The translations under genes were made by a program, and so were the position numbers. Below the pieces are notes generated by a model that did not search any database, was not told the origin of the DNA, and was given only the letters and a program-made list of their open reading frames with translations. DNA of 64,000 bases from DATCMA01 sp036563645 (GTDB taxonomy: Bacteria > Actinomycetota > Actinomycetes > Mycobacteriales > Micromonosporaceae), in the NCBI GenBank assembly GCA_036563645.1, contig DATCMA010000027.1, positions 83,229 to 147,228 of the forward strand. Direction: 5' to 3'. Below, piece after piece: positions 25,502-34,560 of the stretch; the stretch's first letter is position 1; every line of letters starts with the position of its first letter.

Positions 25502-26484
25502 CCGACGCGAACCCTCGTCCGGCCGAGGTGGACCTCCCCCTCGACGAGGACGAAATCGACCTGCCGCGCCGCAACGGACTGCGGGATTTACTCGAGCGGT
25601 TGACGAGCACGTGGATGTCCCGAATCAGTCTCGCGGTGCTGGTCCTCTTTCTCCTCATGGCCATCGTCGGACCGATGGTGGCGCCGTACGATCCGGCGGC
25701 CATGGGCCGAGACGTCTTGCAAGGGCCCAGCCTTCAGCACTGGATGGGAACCGACGATTTTGGCCGCGACGTGTTCAGCCGATTCTTGGAGGGCACTCGC
25801 GTCTCCATCTTCGTCGGTCTCGCCGCGGTGGCCATCGCCTGTTTCCTGGGCACGATCGCGGGAATGACCGCGGGATTCACCGCCGGCCGGATCTGGGACG
25901 GCTTGATCATGCGCGGGATGGACATCATCCTGGCCTTCCCGCTGCTCGTGCTCGTTCCCGTTCTCACTGGCGTTTTCGGTAAGTCGGGAATCACCATCGG
26001 GCCAATCCACCTGTCCACGATTCCCTTGATGACACTGGCGATCGCGCTGGTGTTCGTCCCGATCTTCGCCCGGGTGGCGCGGTCCAGCGTGCTCGCGGAG
26101 ATGGAAGAGGAGTACATCGTCGCGGCCCGGACCTTCGGCGCCCGCCGCCGGCACATTCTGATCAACAACATCCTGCCGAACATCGCAGCCCCCTTGGTCG
26201 TCCAGGCGGCGTTCGCCTTCGGTAGTGCCGTCGTCGTGGAGGCCGCGGTCTCCTTCCTCGGCCTTGGGGTGCAGCCGCCGCACGCGAGCTGGGGAACCCT
26301 CCTGGCCGACGGGCGGACCTACCTCACCCTCGGCTGCTGGTGGTTGGTGGTCTTCCCCGCGCTCGCCCTCGCCCTGGCCGTCCTCGCGTTCAACTTGCTC
26401 GGGGATGACCTGCGCGACCACCTCGACCCACGCGTGCGCTCCTCGGTTCGGAAGATTTCGCGATCGGAGCTGACCAAGCCGTGA
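25498..26484 (+). CDS. peptide/nickel-type ABC importer, permease 2 (DppC-like), system A
   Basis: A 328-residue permease. It has the N-terminal acidic cytosolic segment, a first helix, then the family motif HWMGTDDFGRDVFSR near residues 81-95, five further helices, and an EAA loop with EYIVAARTFGARRRHIL. The GTG start at 25498 overlaps the previous stop. A longer open frame upstream would run antiphase through permease 1 and is not real. It forms the channel with permease 1. Confidence 0.9.
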   Translation: MTDANPRPAEVDLPLDEDEIDLPRRNGLRDLLERLTSTWMSRISLAVLVLFLLMAIVGPMVAPYDPAAMGRDVLQGPSLQHWMGTDDFGRDVFSRFLEGTRVSIFVGLAAVAIACFLGTIAGMTAGFTAGRIWDGLIMRGMDIILAFPLLVLVPVLTGVFGKSGITIGPIHLSTIPLMTLAIALVFVPIFARVARSSVLAEMEEEYIVAARTFGARRRHILINNILPNIAAPLVVQAAFAFGSAVVVEAAVSFLGLGVQPPHASWGTLLADGRTYLTLGCWWLVVFPALALALAVLAFNLLGDDLRDHLDPRVRSSVRKISRSELTKP

Positions 26485-27530
26485 ACGAACGAATGGCGAC
26501 ACCGGGCAGCCACCCGAGACCACTGGCGTTGCGGGTCGAGAACCTCCGGACGGTCTACCGCACCGGAGACCGGGAGATCTCCGTGGTCCGGGGCGTCTCC
26601 TTCGACGTCTACGCCGGAGAGATCGTCGGTCTGGTCGGGGAGAGCGGCTCGGGCAAGAGCACGGTCCTCAAGTCCGTGCTGGACCTCATCGGCGAGCGCG
26701 GCGAGACCCACGCCGACGTCTTGGAGATCGCCGGCCGAGACGTGCGGTCGCTGCCGCGCGAGGAGTACCGGCGCCTGCGGGGCATCGAGATGTCGCTCGT
26801 CTCGCAGGATCCGATCAACGCGTTCAATCCCGCGTGGACGATCGGCAGTCAGCTCCGTCGCTTCCTCAAGCGCCTCGCGCCGGACAAGAGCCGCAAAGAG
26901 CTCGACGCCTGGGCGTTGGAGCTCCTCAAGGGCGTCGGGATCGACGGCCGCGGGAAGCTTTCGTCCTATCCGTTCCAGTTCAGTCAGGGCCAGCTCCAGC
27001 GGATCATGATCGCGCTCGCCTGCGCGAGCGACCGGCTCAAGGTGCTCTTCGCCGATGAGCCCACCACCAGCCTCGACGTGACGATCGAGGCACAGGTGCT
27101 CCAGCTCATCCGCCGGCTGCGCGACGAACGCGGCATGGCCGTCGTCCTGGTGACGCACAACCTGTCGGTCGTCGCGGAGATCTGCGACCGCGTGATGGTC
27201 ATGTACGCCGGACGGATCGTGGAGGAGGCCCCGGTCCGGGACCTCTTCCGGAACCCCCAACACCCCTACACCCGGCAACTGCTCAAAGCGATCCCGTCCT
27301 TCCCGCGCAACGGGAAGCGGTTGGAGACCATGCCCGGGCGGGTACCGGACCTCTCGGTGGACGTCCCGGGCTGCGCGTTCGCGCCACGGTGCCGGGACCG
27401 CATCAGTGACCTCTGTGAACACACTCGGCCGGTCATGCCCCCCGCTGCCGAGCCCGGCGCGGCCCGGGCCGCCTGTCACCTGGTCACGTCATCCGCGCCC
27501 ACGGGCGGCGCGCAAAGGAGGCCGGCATGA
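26481..27530 (+). CDS. ABC importer ATPase 1 (DppD-like), system A
   Basis: A 349-residue ATPase. Walker A is GESGSGKST near 53-61, Walker B is VLFADEPTTSLDVT, and the H-loop is VTHNLSVV. The signature motif reads FSQGQLQRI, with Gln where LSGGQ has the first Gly; all three D-type ATPases in this window share this change while the F-type partners are normal. The C-terminal oligopeptide-transporter extension is present, with the Cys residues in GCAFAPRC and LCEH that may bind an iron-sulfur cluster. It overlaps both neighbours. Confidence 0.9.
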   Translation: MNERMATPGSHPRPLALRVENLRTVYRTGDREISVVRGVSFDVYAGEIVGLVGESGSGKSTVLKSVLDLIGERGETHADVLEIAGRDVRSLPREEYRRLRGIEMSLVSQDPINAFNPAWTIGSQLRRFLKRLAPDKSRKELDAWALELLKGVGIDGRGKLSSYPFQFSQGQLQRIMIALACASDRLKVLFADEPTTSLDVTIEAQVLQLIRRLRDERGMAVVLVTHNLSVVAEICDRVMVMYAGRIVEEAPVRDLFRNPQHPYTRQLLKAIPSFPRNGKRLETMPGRVPDLSVDVPGCAFAPRCRDRISDLCEHTRPVMPPAAEPGAARAACHLVTSSAPTGGAQRRPA

Positions 27531-28540
27531 ATGACGTGAAGCCTCTCCTCCGCATCGAAGACCTGCGGGTGCACTTCCCGATCGGTGGTCTGCGGCTGTC
27601 CCGGCAGCGGCCCGTGGTCCACGCCCTCGACGGGGTCAGCCTCACCGTGGGTCGAGGCGAGACCGTGGGGCTGATCGGCGAAAGCGGCTCCGGCAAGAGC
27701 ACCCTGTCGCGGACCATCATGGGCGTCTACCGGCCGACGGCGGGTCGCGTCCTGTTCGACGGCGTCGACGTCCACCGGGCCAAGGGCAAGGCCGCGCGGG
27801 ATATCCGGCGGCGCATGCAGATGGTCTTCCAGAACCCCTACTCGTCGGTGAACCGGCGCTACACCGTCACCCAGATCATCCAAGAGCCAATGAAGGTGCA
27901 GCGGCTGGGCAGCCCGGCGGAGCGGCAGCGGCGCACCTACGAACTGCTGGACATGGTCGGCCTGTCGCGCAAGCTCGCGGGTCGCTACCCCCACGAGCTC
28001 AGTGGCGGGCAGCTCCAGCGCGTCGGCATCGCCCGCGCGCTGAGCACCAATCCGGACTTCCTCATTGCCGACGAGCCCACCGCCGCGCTCGACGTGAGCG
28101 TCCGGGCCCAGGTGATGAACCTCCTCATCGACCTCAAGCAGGAGCTCAACCTGTCGTTGCTGTTCATCAGCCACGACCTCGCCTCCGTCTCCTACATCGC
28201 CGACCGGGTCGCGGTGCTCTACCTCGGTCGGCTGGTCGAATGCGCCGATACCGAGACGCTCGAGCACCGTCCGCTGCACCCGTACACCCAAGCGCTGTTG
28301 GAGGCGGTGCCGCGCCCCGATCCGGAAGCCGCTCGCCCGTACCGGGCTCCGATTGGCGAAATCCCCTCGCCGGTGAACCCACCCTCCGGCTGCTACTACC
28401 ACCCCCGCTGCCCGCTGGCTGAACAGCGGTGCCGCACGGAATACCCGGTGATCTCCACGTTGTCCGGTGGCCGGCTCCTCGCCTGCCACGTCCGCACCCG
28501 AGACCAGCTCCCCACGGGTGCGCCCGAGTCAGTCGCCTGA
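27527..28540 (+). CDS. ABC importer ATPase 2 (DppF-like), system A
   Basis: A 337-residue ATPase with Walker A GESGSGKST, a canonical signature LSGGQLQRV, Walker B FLIADEPTAALDVS and H-loop ISHDLASV. The C-terminal extension has the Cys pattern GCYYHPRCP and RC. It should form a heterodimer with the D-type ATPase so that each site uses one Walker A and the other subunit's signature. ATGA overlap with the upstream gene. It is the last of the four coupled transport genes; the next gene starts 57 bases on. Confidence 0.9.
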   Translation: MNDVKPLLRIEDLRVHFPIGGLRLSRQRPVVHALDGVSLTVGRGETVGLIGESGSGKSTLSRTIMGVYRPTAGRVLFDGVDVHRAKGKAARDIRRRMQMVFQNPYSSVNRRYTVTQIIQEPMKVQRLGSPAERQRRTYELLDMVGLSRKLAGRYPHELSGGQLQRVGIARALSTNPDFLIADEPTAALDVSVRAQVMNLLIDLKQELNLSLLFISHDLASVSYIADRVAVLYLGRLVECADTETLEHRPLHPYTQALLEAVPRPDPEAARPYRAPIGEIPSPVNPPSGCYYHPRCPLAEQRCRTEYPVISTLSGGRLLACHVRTRDQLPTGAPESVA

Positions 28541-28597
28541 GCGCTGGCGACGGCCCATTCCCCCTTCCACCCGCCCGGACGCCGGGCTGAGAGAGCG

Positions 28598-29317
28598 ATG
28601 GCGATGGCGACGTTTCGGCACGGCCTGATCGAGTACCGCGGCGACCGCGGCCTGCGCGGTCAGGAGCGGTGGTCGGTCAGCATCGACGACGACGGGACGA
28701 AGACCCTATCGGCGCACTGCCGCATCACCGACACCCGCCTCGAGCGGTGGGTGCTGCACAGCGTCGACGCGCGCATGCGGCCGCTGCGCTCGTTCGTCAG
28801 TCAGCGGCACCAGGGTCAGTTCCTCGGGGAAGGCCGCTTCTGGTTCGAGCCGGGCCTGCTCTCCGGCCACAGCCACACCCGCGCCGGACTCCTGAGCCAG
28901 CAGCTGCGCATCGACGGCGATCTTGACTTCTTCGTCCCGCACGCGGTCGCCGCCGACGCGTGGATTACGCCGGCGTGCCCCCGCCACGGCGACTGGCACC
29001 CCGTACGCCACGGCTACGCGTCGTCGCTGCTCGCCGATGGCTCCACCGGCCCGCTCATCGAACATCACCCGAACCTCCGGATCCGGTTCGTCGGCCACGA
29101 AACGGTCCGCGTCCCCGCCGGCGAGTTCGCCACGTCGCACTTCGTCGTGAGCGTCCAGCCGGGGATCGTCGAGCACCTGTGGGTCACCGATGACGACTTC
29201 GTCACGCTCGTCCAGCTGCGCTCCGACCGTCTCGCGACGACCTATGTCCTCGCCGAACTGGTGGAGGACGAGGGGTGGCCGTCACCCCCGACCACCCACG
29301 AGCACCCGACCCCCTGA
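28598..29317 (+). CDS. uncharacterised beta-rich (DUF3108/calycin-like) protein
   Basis: A 239-residue protein without signal peptide or membrane helix. It is rich in beta strands; the ETVRVPAGEFATSHFVVS stretch near 168-185 followed by HLWVTDDDFVTLVQL resembles DUF3108-like or lipocalin-like sheets, where such a strand pair is typical. No catalytic residues are evident. It lies between the ABC ATPase genes and the binding-protein gene. An analogous small calycin-like protein, with no clear sequence similarity, follows the ATPases of system B at 58.4 kb, so it may bind the transported compound in the cytosol. The ATG at 28604 is an alternative start. Confidence 0.5.
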   Translation: MAMATFRHGLIEYRGDRGLRGQERWSVSIDDDGTKTLSAHCRITDTRLERWVLHSVDARMRPLRSFVSQRHQGQFLGEGRFWFEPGLLSGHSHTRAGLLSQQLRIDGDLDFFVPHAVAADAWITPACPRHGDWHPVRHGYASSLLADGSTGPLIEHHPNLRIRFVGHETVRVPAGEFATSHFVVSVQPGIVEHLWVTDDDFVTLVQLRSDRLATTYVLAELVEDEGWPSPPTTHEHPTP

Positions 29318-29342
29318 AGAAGAAAGAAAAGAGGAGAAATCC

Positions 29343-30926
29343 ATGGGCATGTTGCGTCGCTCAGGCCGAGGCCTGAGGGCGGCCGCCGCGGCCGTGGCGC
29401 TCGCCGCGGCGGTGTCCGCCTGTGGCTCGAACTCGAGCAGCGGCGATGGTGACGATGCCGCGACCACTCCCCGCCGGGGCGGCACCATCACCATCGACTG
29501 GGTCTCGAACCCCACGAGCCTCGACCCATTGAAGTACAACGTCTTCGGCTCCTTCAATGTCTACTCCCTCATCTACAGCACCCTCTACCGCTGGGATGAG
29601 GACGGCAACCTCCACCCGGAGCTGGCCAGCGACCAGCCGAAGGTGAGCGAGGACGGGCTGACGTACACCATTCCCCTGCGGAATGACGTGACGTGGCACG
29701 ACGGCTCCCGCTTCACCTCCAAGGACGTCGCGCACACCATCAACGCCGTCATCAACCCCAAGAACGGCGCCACGTGGTACGCCGCGCTGTCGCCCATCAA
29801 GGAGGTGAAGACGCCGGACGACACCACGGTGGAGCTCACCCTGTCGCGGCCGCACTCGGTGCTGCAGGGCATGCTCGCCCAGGTCCCGATCATCAGCTCG
29901 TCCAAGCCGTACGTGCCGGACGAGACGTGGGCGAGCACCGCGATGGGCACGGGCCCGTTCAAGTTCGTCCGCTGGGACCAGGGCTCGCAGGTCATCCTTG
30001 AGCGCAACGAGAACTACTTCATCAAGGACCTGCCCTACGTCGACCGCGTTGTCATGCGGATCGTCAAGGAGGACGCCGCCCGCATCGCGAACATCTCCGG
30101 CGGCAACTCCGACGTCATGCCGATGGTCCCGTTCAACCAGATCGAGACCCTCAAGGCCCGTGGCGTGAACGTGACGATCACGCCGAAGTCGGCCCTGATG
30201 CCGACGCTCTTCCCGTCGCAGAAGAAGAGCCGGCCGACGTCGAACGCGCACTTCCGCAAGGCGATCGCCCTGGCGATCGACCGTGGCCAGATCGCCGAGG
30301 TCGTGTTCAAGGGGGCCGCGACGCCCGCGTCGACCCTCATGGCGAGCGGCACGCAGTACTGGAACGAGCAGCTGGGCACGGCCTACGGCGACAAGCCGAA
30401 CCTCGAGCAGGCCAAGGCGGAGATGGAGGCCGCGGGGGTCAAGCCCGGCACCAAGATCGAGCTGGTGACCCGTAACGAGCCCACCGCCACCGCGGTCGGC
30501 ACCATCATCCAGTCGAACCTCAAGGAACTCGGCCTGGACGTCCAGCTGTCCCCGGAGGAGGCGGCTAGCTACCTGCCCAAGCTCCTCTCCGGTGACTTCG
30601 ACCTGATGCTGCTGGACATCGAGGGCGGCATCACCTCCGGGTTCACGCCCATGTACATGTACGCCGCGCTGCACAGCAGCTCGCACTCCAACTACATCAA
30701 GTTCACCGACCCGAAGATGGACGAGCTGCTCGTCAACGCGATGAGCGACCCCAAGGACCCCGAGGCCGCGTGGCGGGCCGTGCAGGAGTACGAGCTCGAG
30801 GTGGTGCCGTACATCGCCACGGTCACCGCGCGCTACGTGGAGGCCAACTCGAAGCGGCTGAAGGGGTACACCCCGTCCTCCCTGTTCAGCCTCCGGAACC
30901 TGGACCGCGCCTGGATCGCTGAGTAA
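29343..30926 (+). CDS. ABC importer substrate-binding lipoprotein, system A
   Basis: A 527-residue extracytoplasmic binding protein of the peptide/nickel family (SBP_bac_5). The signal peptide ends in lipobox AVSAC with Cys27, followed by a Ser/Asp-rich linker. Family landmarks are SLDPLKYNVFGSF near 60-72, the strand YTIPLRNDVTWHDGS near 107-121 and GTGPFKFVRWDQG. The ATG at 29343 has a clear GAGGAG ribosome site. A strong 16-base-pair hairpin follows the stop, so system A ends here. The ligand is unknown. Confidence 0.92.
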   Translation: MGMLRRSGRGLRAAAAAVALAAAVSACGSNSSSGDGDDAATTPRRGGTITIDWVSNPTSLDPLKYNVFGSFNVYSLIYSTLYRWDEDGNLHPELASDQPKVSEDGLTYTIPLRNDVTWHDGSRFTSKDVAHTINAVINPKNGATWYAALSPIKEVKTPDDTTVELTLSRPHSVLQGMLAQVPIISSSKPYVPDETWASTAMGTGPFKFVRWDQGSQVILERNENYFIKDLPYVDRVVMRIVKEDAARIANISGGNSDVMPMVPFNQIETLKARGVNVTITPKSALMPTLFPSQKKSRPTSNAHFRKAIALAIDRGQIAEVVFKGAATPASTLMASGTQYWNEQLGTAYGDKPNLEQAKAEMEAAGVKPGTKIELVTRNEPTATAVGTIIQSNLKELGLDVQLSPEEAASYLPKLLSGDFDLMLLDIEGGITSGFTPMYMYAALHSSSHSNYIKFTDPKMDELLVNAMSDPKDPEAAWRAVQEYELEVVPYIATVTARYVEANSKRLKGYTPSSLFSLRNLDRAWIAE

Positions 30927-30953
30927 CACGGTCGAGGCCAGTCCACCCGCGAC

Positions 30954-30988
30954 AGCCGGTCCTGCGGGGTCTCCCCGCAGGACCGGCT
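30954..30988 (+). terminator. strong hairpin after binding protein A
   Basis: Perfect 16-base-pair stem: 30954-30969 with 30973-30988, loop TCT, followed by CTTACC. It starts 28 bases after the stop of the binding-protein gene. Confidence 0.75.
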
Positions 30989-31085
30989 CTTACCAGGCAC
31001 ACCGCATCGCCGTCCACCACCCGTCTCCGTGCCACTCCCCCATTGACCTCGATCACCATCGCTCACGACCAGATCGGAGAACAGC

Positions 31086-31535
31086 ATGATCGGCTCGACG
31101 ACGCGCACCCCCTTGGAGACCGCTAGCTTCATGCTCGATTCGCTGAAGGAGCGCAACCTCGACGGGGTGCTCGACTGCTTCGACAAGTCGCCCGACGTGT
31201 TCATCTACCCGGAAGGCCCACGGTGGACCAACAAGGGCGGCGAGCGTATCCACAAGGGATGGCGGGACTACTTCCAAGCCCCCATTCGGCTGCTGAACTG
31301 GCAGTGGACCGAAGGGCCGGAGGTCTTCGAGGGCGCTGACCTGGCGCTGGTCTGCGGTGTCATCCAGTACGAGTTCGAAGGGGCGGGTCAGCCGCGCCCG
31401 CTGCGCATGCGGATGACCTGGGGACTGCGCCGCGGCGCCGACGGTGTCTGGCGGATCATCCACGAGCACGGCTCGCAGCCGCTGCCGGACCCGTACGGCA
31501 CCGGTGACTGGCTGCGCCCGGACACCAACGCCTGA
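31086..31535 (+). CDS. SnoaL/NTF2-like protein
   Basis: A 149-residue alpha+beta cone protein. The helix-rich start is TPLETASFMLDSLKERNLD, then strands with VFIYPEGPRWTNKG and the end WRIIHEHGSQPLP, typical of the DUF4440/SnoaL_3 group, whose members are often small lyases, isomerases or ligand binders. His in IIHEHGS could be a pocket residue. The gene stands between a terminator and a convergent flavoprotein gene, with ATG 31086 after a GGAGAACAGC site. It has no operon partner. Confidence 0.65.
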   Translation: MIGSTTRTPLETASFMLDSLKERNLDGVLDCFDKSPDVFIYPEGPRWTNKGGERIHKGWRDYFQAPIRLLNWQWTEGPEVFEGADLALVCGVIQYEFEGAGQPRPLRMRMTWGLRRGADGVWRIIHEHGSQPLPDPYGTGDWLRPDTNA

Positions 31536-31576
31536 GGGAGGTCACCGCGCCAGACCTGACGGGGCGCGCACAGAGC

Positions 31577-31609
31577 ACTGGGCCGACCGGATTCTCCGGT
31601 CGGCCCAGT
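31577..31609. terminator. bidirectional hairpin
   Basis: Perfect 14-base-pair stem: 31577-31590 with 31596-31609, loop ATTCT. It lies between the convergent NTF2-like and flavoprotein genes, with T/C-rich sequence after it. Confidence 0.75.
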
Positions 31610-31641
31610 TCCCTATCTCCCCCTCACGGTCGCGACGCGGC

Positions 31642-33090
31642 TTACCGCGTGGCGGCCAAGCGCCGCCCCAGCAGCCTGCCGAACGTCAGCGCCGGCGTGA
31701 CGAGCATGCCGGAGCAGAAGCTGTTCCCGCAGGTAGCCCCCGCTCCGATCACCTCGCCGATGGCGTAGAGCCCCTCGATGCGCTCGCCGGCCTCGGTACG
31801 CACGGTGAAGGTGTCGTCGATGTCGAGACCGACGAAGGTGACCAACGTGATGCCGTGGTTGCGGATCGCGTAGAACGGCGGCTGGGCGATCGGGGCGGGC
31901 AGGTGCTTCCGCCCGAACTCCTCGTCGACCCCGCGCGCCACGGCGTCGTTGTAGCGCGCCACCGTCTCCACGAGGTTCGCCGGGTTGATACCCGCCAACG
32001 CGGCGAGCTCCTCGAGGGTGTCCGCGCTGTGCAGGCCTTCCCGCTTGTTCATCATCGCCCGAACCTCGTCGGGGCCGTAGCCCACGATCATCTCCATGGG
32101 CCCGGTCGACTGGCTCAGCGCGTAGTCGTCGAAGACGGTCCAGAAGGTTTGGTCAGGAATCTGGGTCAGCGCCCGTTCCTTCTCGTCGATCGACGGCTCG
32201 TCCTCGGCCACCCACCGCCGTCCGTCCCGGTTGACGTAGATCTCGAACGGCGGGCGCTCCCGAGTCAGCCGCTGCCGGTCACCCCAGTTCGCCCGGCCCG
32301 GGGTCCGGGGATCCGGCAGCCCGCCGAAGGTGGGCAAGTAGGTCCCCTTGCCCTGCAGGCCCGCGCCCAGCGCCCGGGCGAGGTGGATGCCGTCCCCCGT
32401 CGAGGTCTTGTACGCGGCCGACACCAAGGGCGAGCCCTCAAGCTCAGCGAAGAGCTCCGGATCGGAGCCGAAACCGCCCGTCGCGAGCACGACGTGCCGC
32501 GCATCGACGGCGATGTCGCGACCATCCCGGAAGACGGTGACTCCGCAGACGCGTCCCTGCGCGTCCTGGCGAATCTCCGTCACCGGCGCGTTCGTCCACA
32601 GTGTTAGGTCGTACGCCGCCTGGACCCGCTCCAACTCCTTGCGGAGGACTTCCAAAATCGACAGACCCTCGTCGCGCCCGTAGTAGGTGCGCGGGGTGTT
32701 GTACGGCTCGTGCCCGTAGATGATCCGTGGGGTCTCCGGCGCGAAATTGAACCCCAGGTCGTCCAACCAGTCGATGGTCTCGGCAGCGTGCCGCACCTGA
32801 ATTTGAATCAAGTCCTCACGGGCGGTGCCTTTGCTGATGCGCCGAATGTCGGCCAGGTGCTCCTCTGGGGAGTCCACAATGCCGCGCTCGGCTTGCCGGC
32901 GAGTACCTGCGGCGGACATATGACCGCCGGAAATGTGGAGAGTGCCGCCGATTTGAGCGTCCTTCTCCACCAGCAGGACTCGGGCCCCGCCCTCAGCAGC
33001 GGTGATCGCGCATGGGAGTCCCGCGGTGCCCGCCCCCACCACGACAACGTCGTACGTGGTCTCCTGCGCCTGAGCCGCCTGGCCAGTCAC
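31642..33090 (-). CDS. FAD-dependent oxidoreductase, fumarate-reductase/KstD-like family
   Basis: A 482-residue flavoprotein. The FAD motif VVVVGAGTAGLPCA starts at residue 15, and LLVEKDAQIGGTLHISGG continues the Rossmann fold. The C-terminal FAD segment is GLYAIGEVIGAGATCGNS. The family includes fumarate reductase, tricarballylate dehydrogenase and ketosteroid dehydrogenase, which oxidise or reduce CH-CH bonds beside a carbonyl. It is clearly paralogous to the C-terminal part of the fusion at 35.5 kb. I chose GTG 33090, which has GAGAAGGAGA upstream; the longer frame runs across a terminator hairpin. Confidence 0.85.
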   Translation of the reverse strand: MTGQAAQAQETTYDVVVVGAGTAGLPCAITAAEGGARVLLVEKDAQIGGTLHISGGHMSAAGTRRQAERGIVDSPEEHLADIRRISKGTAREDLIQIQVRHAAETIDWLDDLGFNFAPETPRIIYGHEPYNTPRTYYGRDEGLSILEVLRKELERVQAAYDLTLWTNAPVTEIRQDAQGRVCGVTVFRDGRDIAVDARHVVLATGGFGSDPELFAELEGSPLVSAAYKTSTGDGIHLARALGAGLQGKGTYLPTFGGLPDPRTPGRANWGDRQRLTRERPPFEIYVNRDGRRWVAEDEPSIDEKERALTQIPDQTFWTVFDDYALSQSTGPMEMIVGYGPDEVRAMMNKREGLHSADTLEELAALAGINPANLVETVARYNDAVARGVDEEFGRKHLPAPIAQPPFYAIRNHGITLVTFVGLDIDDTFTVRTEAGERIEGLYAIGEVIGAGATCGNSFCSGMLVTPALTFGRLLGRRLAATR

Positions 33091-33130
33091 ACCTGTCTCC
33101 TTCTCGTCATTCGGCAGGTCGCACACATTG

Positions 33131-33167
33131 GCTGGTCTCCGCGCCCGGCGAGGGCGCGGAGACCAGC
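33131..33167 (-). terminator. hairpin between bicupin and flavoprotein genes
   Basis: Perfect 16-base-pair stem: 33131-33146 with 33152-33167, loop GGCGA. It directly follows the bicupin stop at 33173, so the flavoprotein probably gets reduced read-through from it. Confidence 0.7.
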
Positions 33168-33172
33168 TCGGA

Positions 33173-34444
33173 TCACATGCCGTCGCCGTCCCAACGGCCA
33201 CACGAGCGCGACCGCACCGGCAGCGTGGAGAGGATCGGCGCGGGGATCGGCTCACCCTGCTTCCACGCCCGACCGGCGCCCCAGTTGTAGGCGCGCTCGT
33301 CGGTGCGCTCGGCCGGGTGCTCCATCGCCCGCGGGTCGACGTCCCAGGTGAGCGTCACCGGCGCGTGCTCGTGGCTGTGGTCGTGGTCGTGGCTGTGCTC
33401 GTGGTCGTGGTCGTGGCTGTGCCCCTCGCCCAGGTTCCGCGAGTGGCCACCCTGCAGCTGCGCGGCGTCCAGCGCCTTGGCGATCGCGATCAGCGACTTG
33501 TCGATGCCCTTGCCGTGGATCGCGATCGGGTCGTCGGGAGCGCCCTGTTCCTTGACGTACTCCCAGGACTTGCGCAGCATCTCCTCGTCGGCCTCGGTCC
33601 GCCACGGCTGGGCCAGGTCGTGCGAGGACTGCGACCAGCGCAGCGGGTGCTTGGCGCCCACGGGGCCGTAGTTGAGGGCCTCGCCGCCCCACCGCACCCA
33701 CTCGTTCTGGGTGTACCAGTTGAACAGCTCACCGTCGGAGCGCAGCAGCCAGGTCGCGCCGCCCTCCATCGTGGTGAAGTGGCCGTGCTTGATGCGCGCC
33801 GGCCGGAAGAAGTAGACGCCCGGCTTGAGGGTGCCGAAGTTGTACTCCATGTGGCCCTGGAGGGTGTAGGCCTCCTCGTAGCACGGGTGGTGGGCCAGAC
33901 GGTGGTCAGCCCACCCCTCCTGCGCGTGCACGAGCCGGGTGTAGAAGCCGGTCACCGGGTCGACGTGCAGGTACTTGATGTACAGACCCGGCATCGGGCC
34001 AGGGTTGGGGACCGCGTCCCACTTCATCGCCTCGGTGTCGAGGATGATGACGTCCTCGCGCGCCTCCGGCCACCGCGGGGCGTTGACCGAGTCGACCGGG
34101 TCGAATCCGGCGTCGCCGTATTCGCGGTAGTGGAGGATCTTGGTGCCCTCGGAGAACTTGATGGCGTCCACGGGAACGCCCTTGGGGGCGTACAGGTACC
34201 CGCCCTTGCCGATGGTCCGGTCGCCAACGGTCATGGAGCCTTCGAGGACGAAGTACTCCGTGTTGGCGTGGTGAATACCCGGCCCCCGGCCCCAGTCGGT
34301 GTGGAAGTCGATCCGCAGCGAAGACGAACCATCTTCCTCGTCGACGGAGAGGCGGCGCTCGCTCGCGCGGCCTTCACCGAACGGCAGCTCAGCCGCGTGC
34401 CAGATGTAGTCGTCTTCGTGAATGATTTCAACGTGGGGACGCAA
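33173..34444 (-). CDS. bicupin protein with histidine-rich tract
   Basis: A 423-residue protein with two cupin units. The first has HHANTEYFVLEGSMTV at 58-73 and the second HHPCYEEAYTLQGHMEY at 185-201; both show the His/Glu pattern of metal-binding cupins. An alpha-helical segment follows (280-330). Residues 342-360 alternate His with Ser/Asp/Glu, ten His in 19 residues, a likely metal-binding or metal-storage tract. The start is a TTG at 34444 after AGGAAAGGGG. A dioxygenase or isomerase role is possible, the substrate is unknown. A smaller bicupin is at 48.2 kb. Confidence 0.7.
   Translation of the reverse strand: MRPHVEIIHEDDYIWHAAELPFGEGRASERRLSVDEEDGSSSLRIDFHTDWGRGPGIHHANTEYFVLEGSMTVGDRTIGKGGYLYAPKGVPVDAIKFSEGTKILHYREYGDAGFDPVDSVNAPRWPEAREDVIILDTEAMKWDAVPNPGPMPGLYIKYLHVDPVTGFYTRLVHAQEGWADHRLAHHPCYEEAYTLQGHMEYNFGTLKPGVYFFRPARIKHGHFTTMEGGATWLLRSDGELFNWYTQNEWVRWGGEALNYGPVGAKHPLRWSQSSHDLAQPWRTEADEEMLRKSWEYVKEQGAPDDPIAIHGKGIDKSLIAIAKALDAAQLQGGHSRNLGEGHSHDHDHEHSHDHDHSHEHAPVTLTWDVDPRAMEHPAERTDERAYNWGAGRAWKQGEPIPAPILSTLPVRSRSCGRWDGDGM
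33365..33421 (-). repeat. short tandem CAC/GAC-type repeat coding His-rich tract
   Basis: On the minus strand, alternating CAC/CAT-type His codons with GAC, AGC or GAG codons form an imperfect tandem repeat inside the bicupin gene (residues 342-360). It is coding and in frame. Confidence 0.8.
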
Positions 34445-34477
34445 CTCTGCCCCTTTCCTGAGAAAGTTCCAAAACTC

Positions 34478-34491
34478 GGAACGCGTATTCC
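34478..34491. promoter_or_regulatory. candidate island operator, site 4 (variant spacing)
   Basis: GGAACGCGTATTCC: exact half-sites GGAAC and ATTCC but with four bases between them instead of three. It lies 34 bases before the bicupin start in the 116-base gap downstream of the VOC gene, so it may mark an internal promoter of the block. Confidence 0.45.
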
Positions 34492-34560
34492 AAATGGATG
34501 AGAAAACTGTCTCGACGCCGGATCACCGGCTCCGCCTCAGCACGCTGAAAAAGGGGCGCC

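Noticed and set aside
33361..33425. Short tandem repeat that might be a CRISPR or minisatellite
   Set aside because: The repeat is in frame, codes the His-rich tract and has no spacers.
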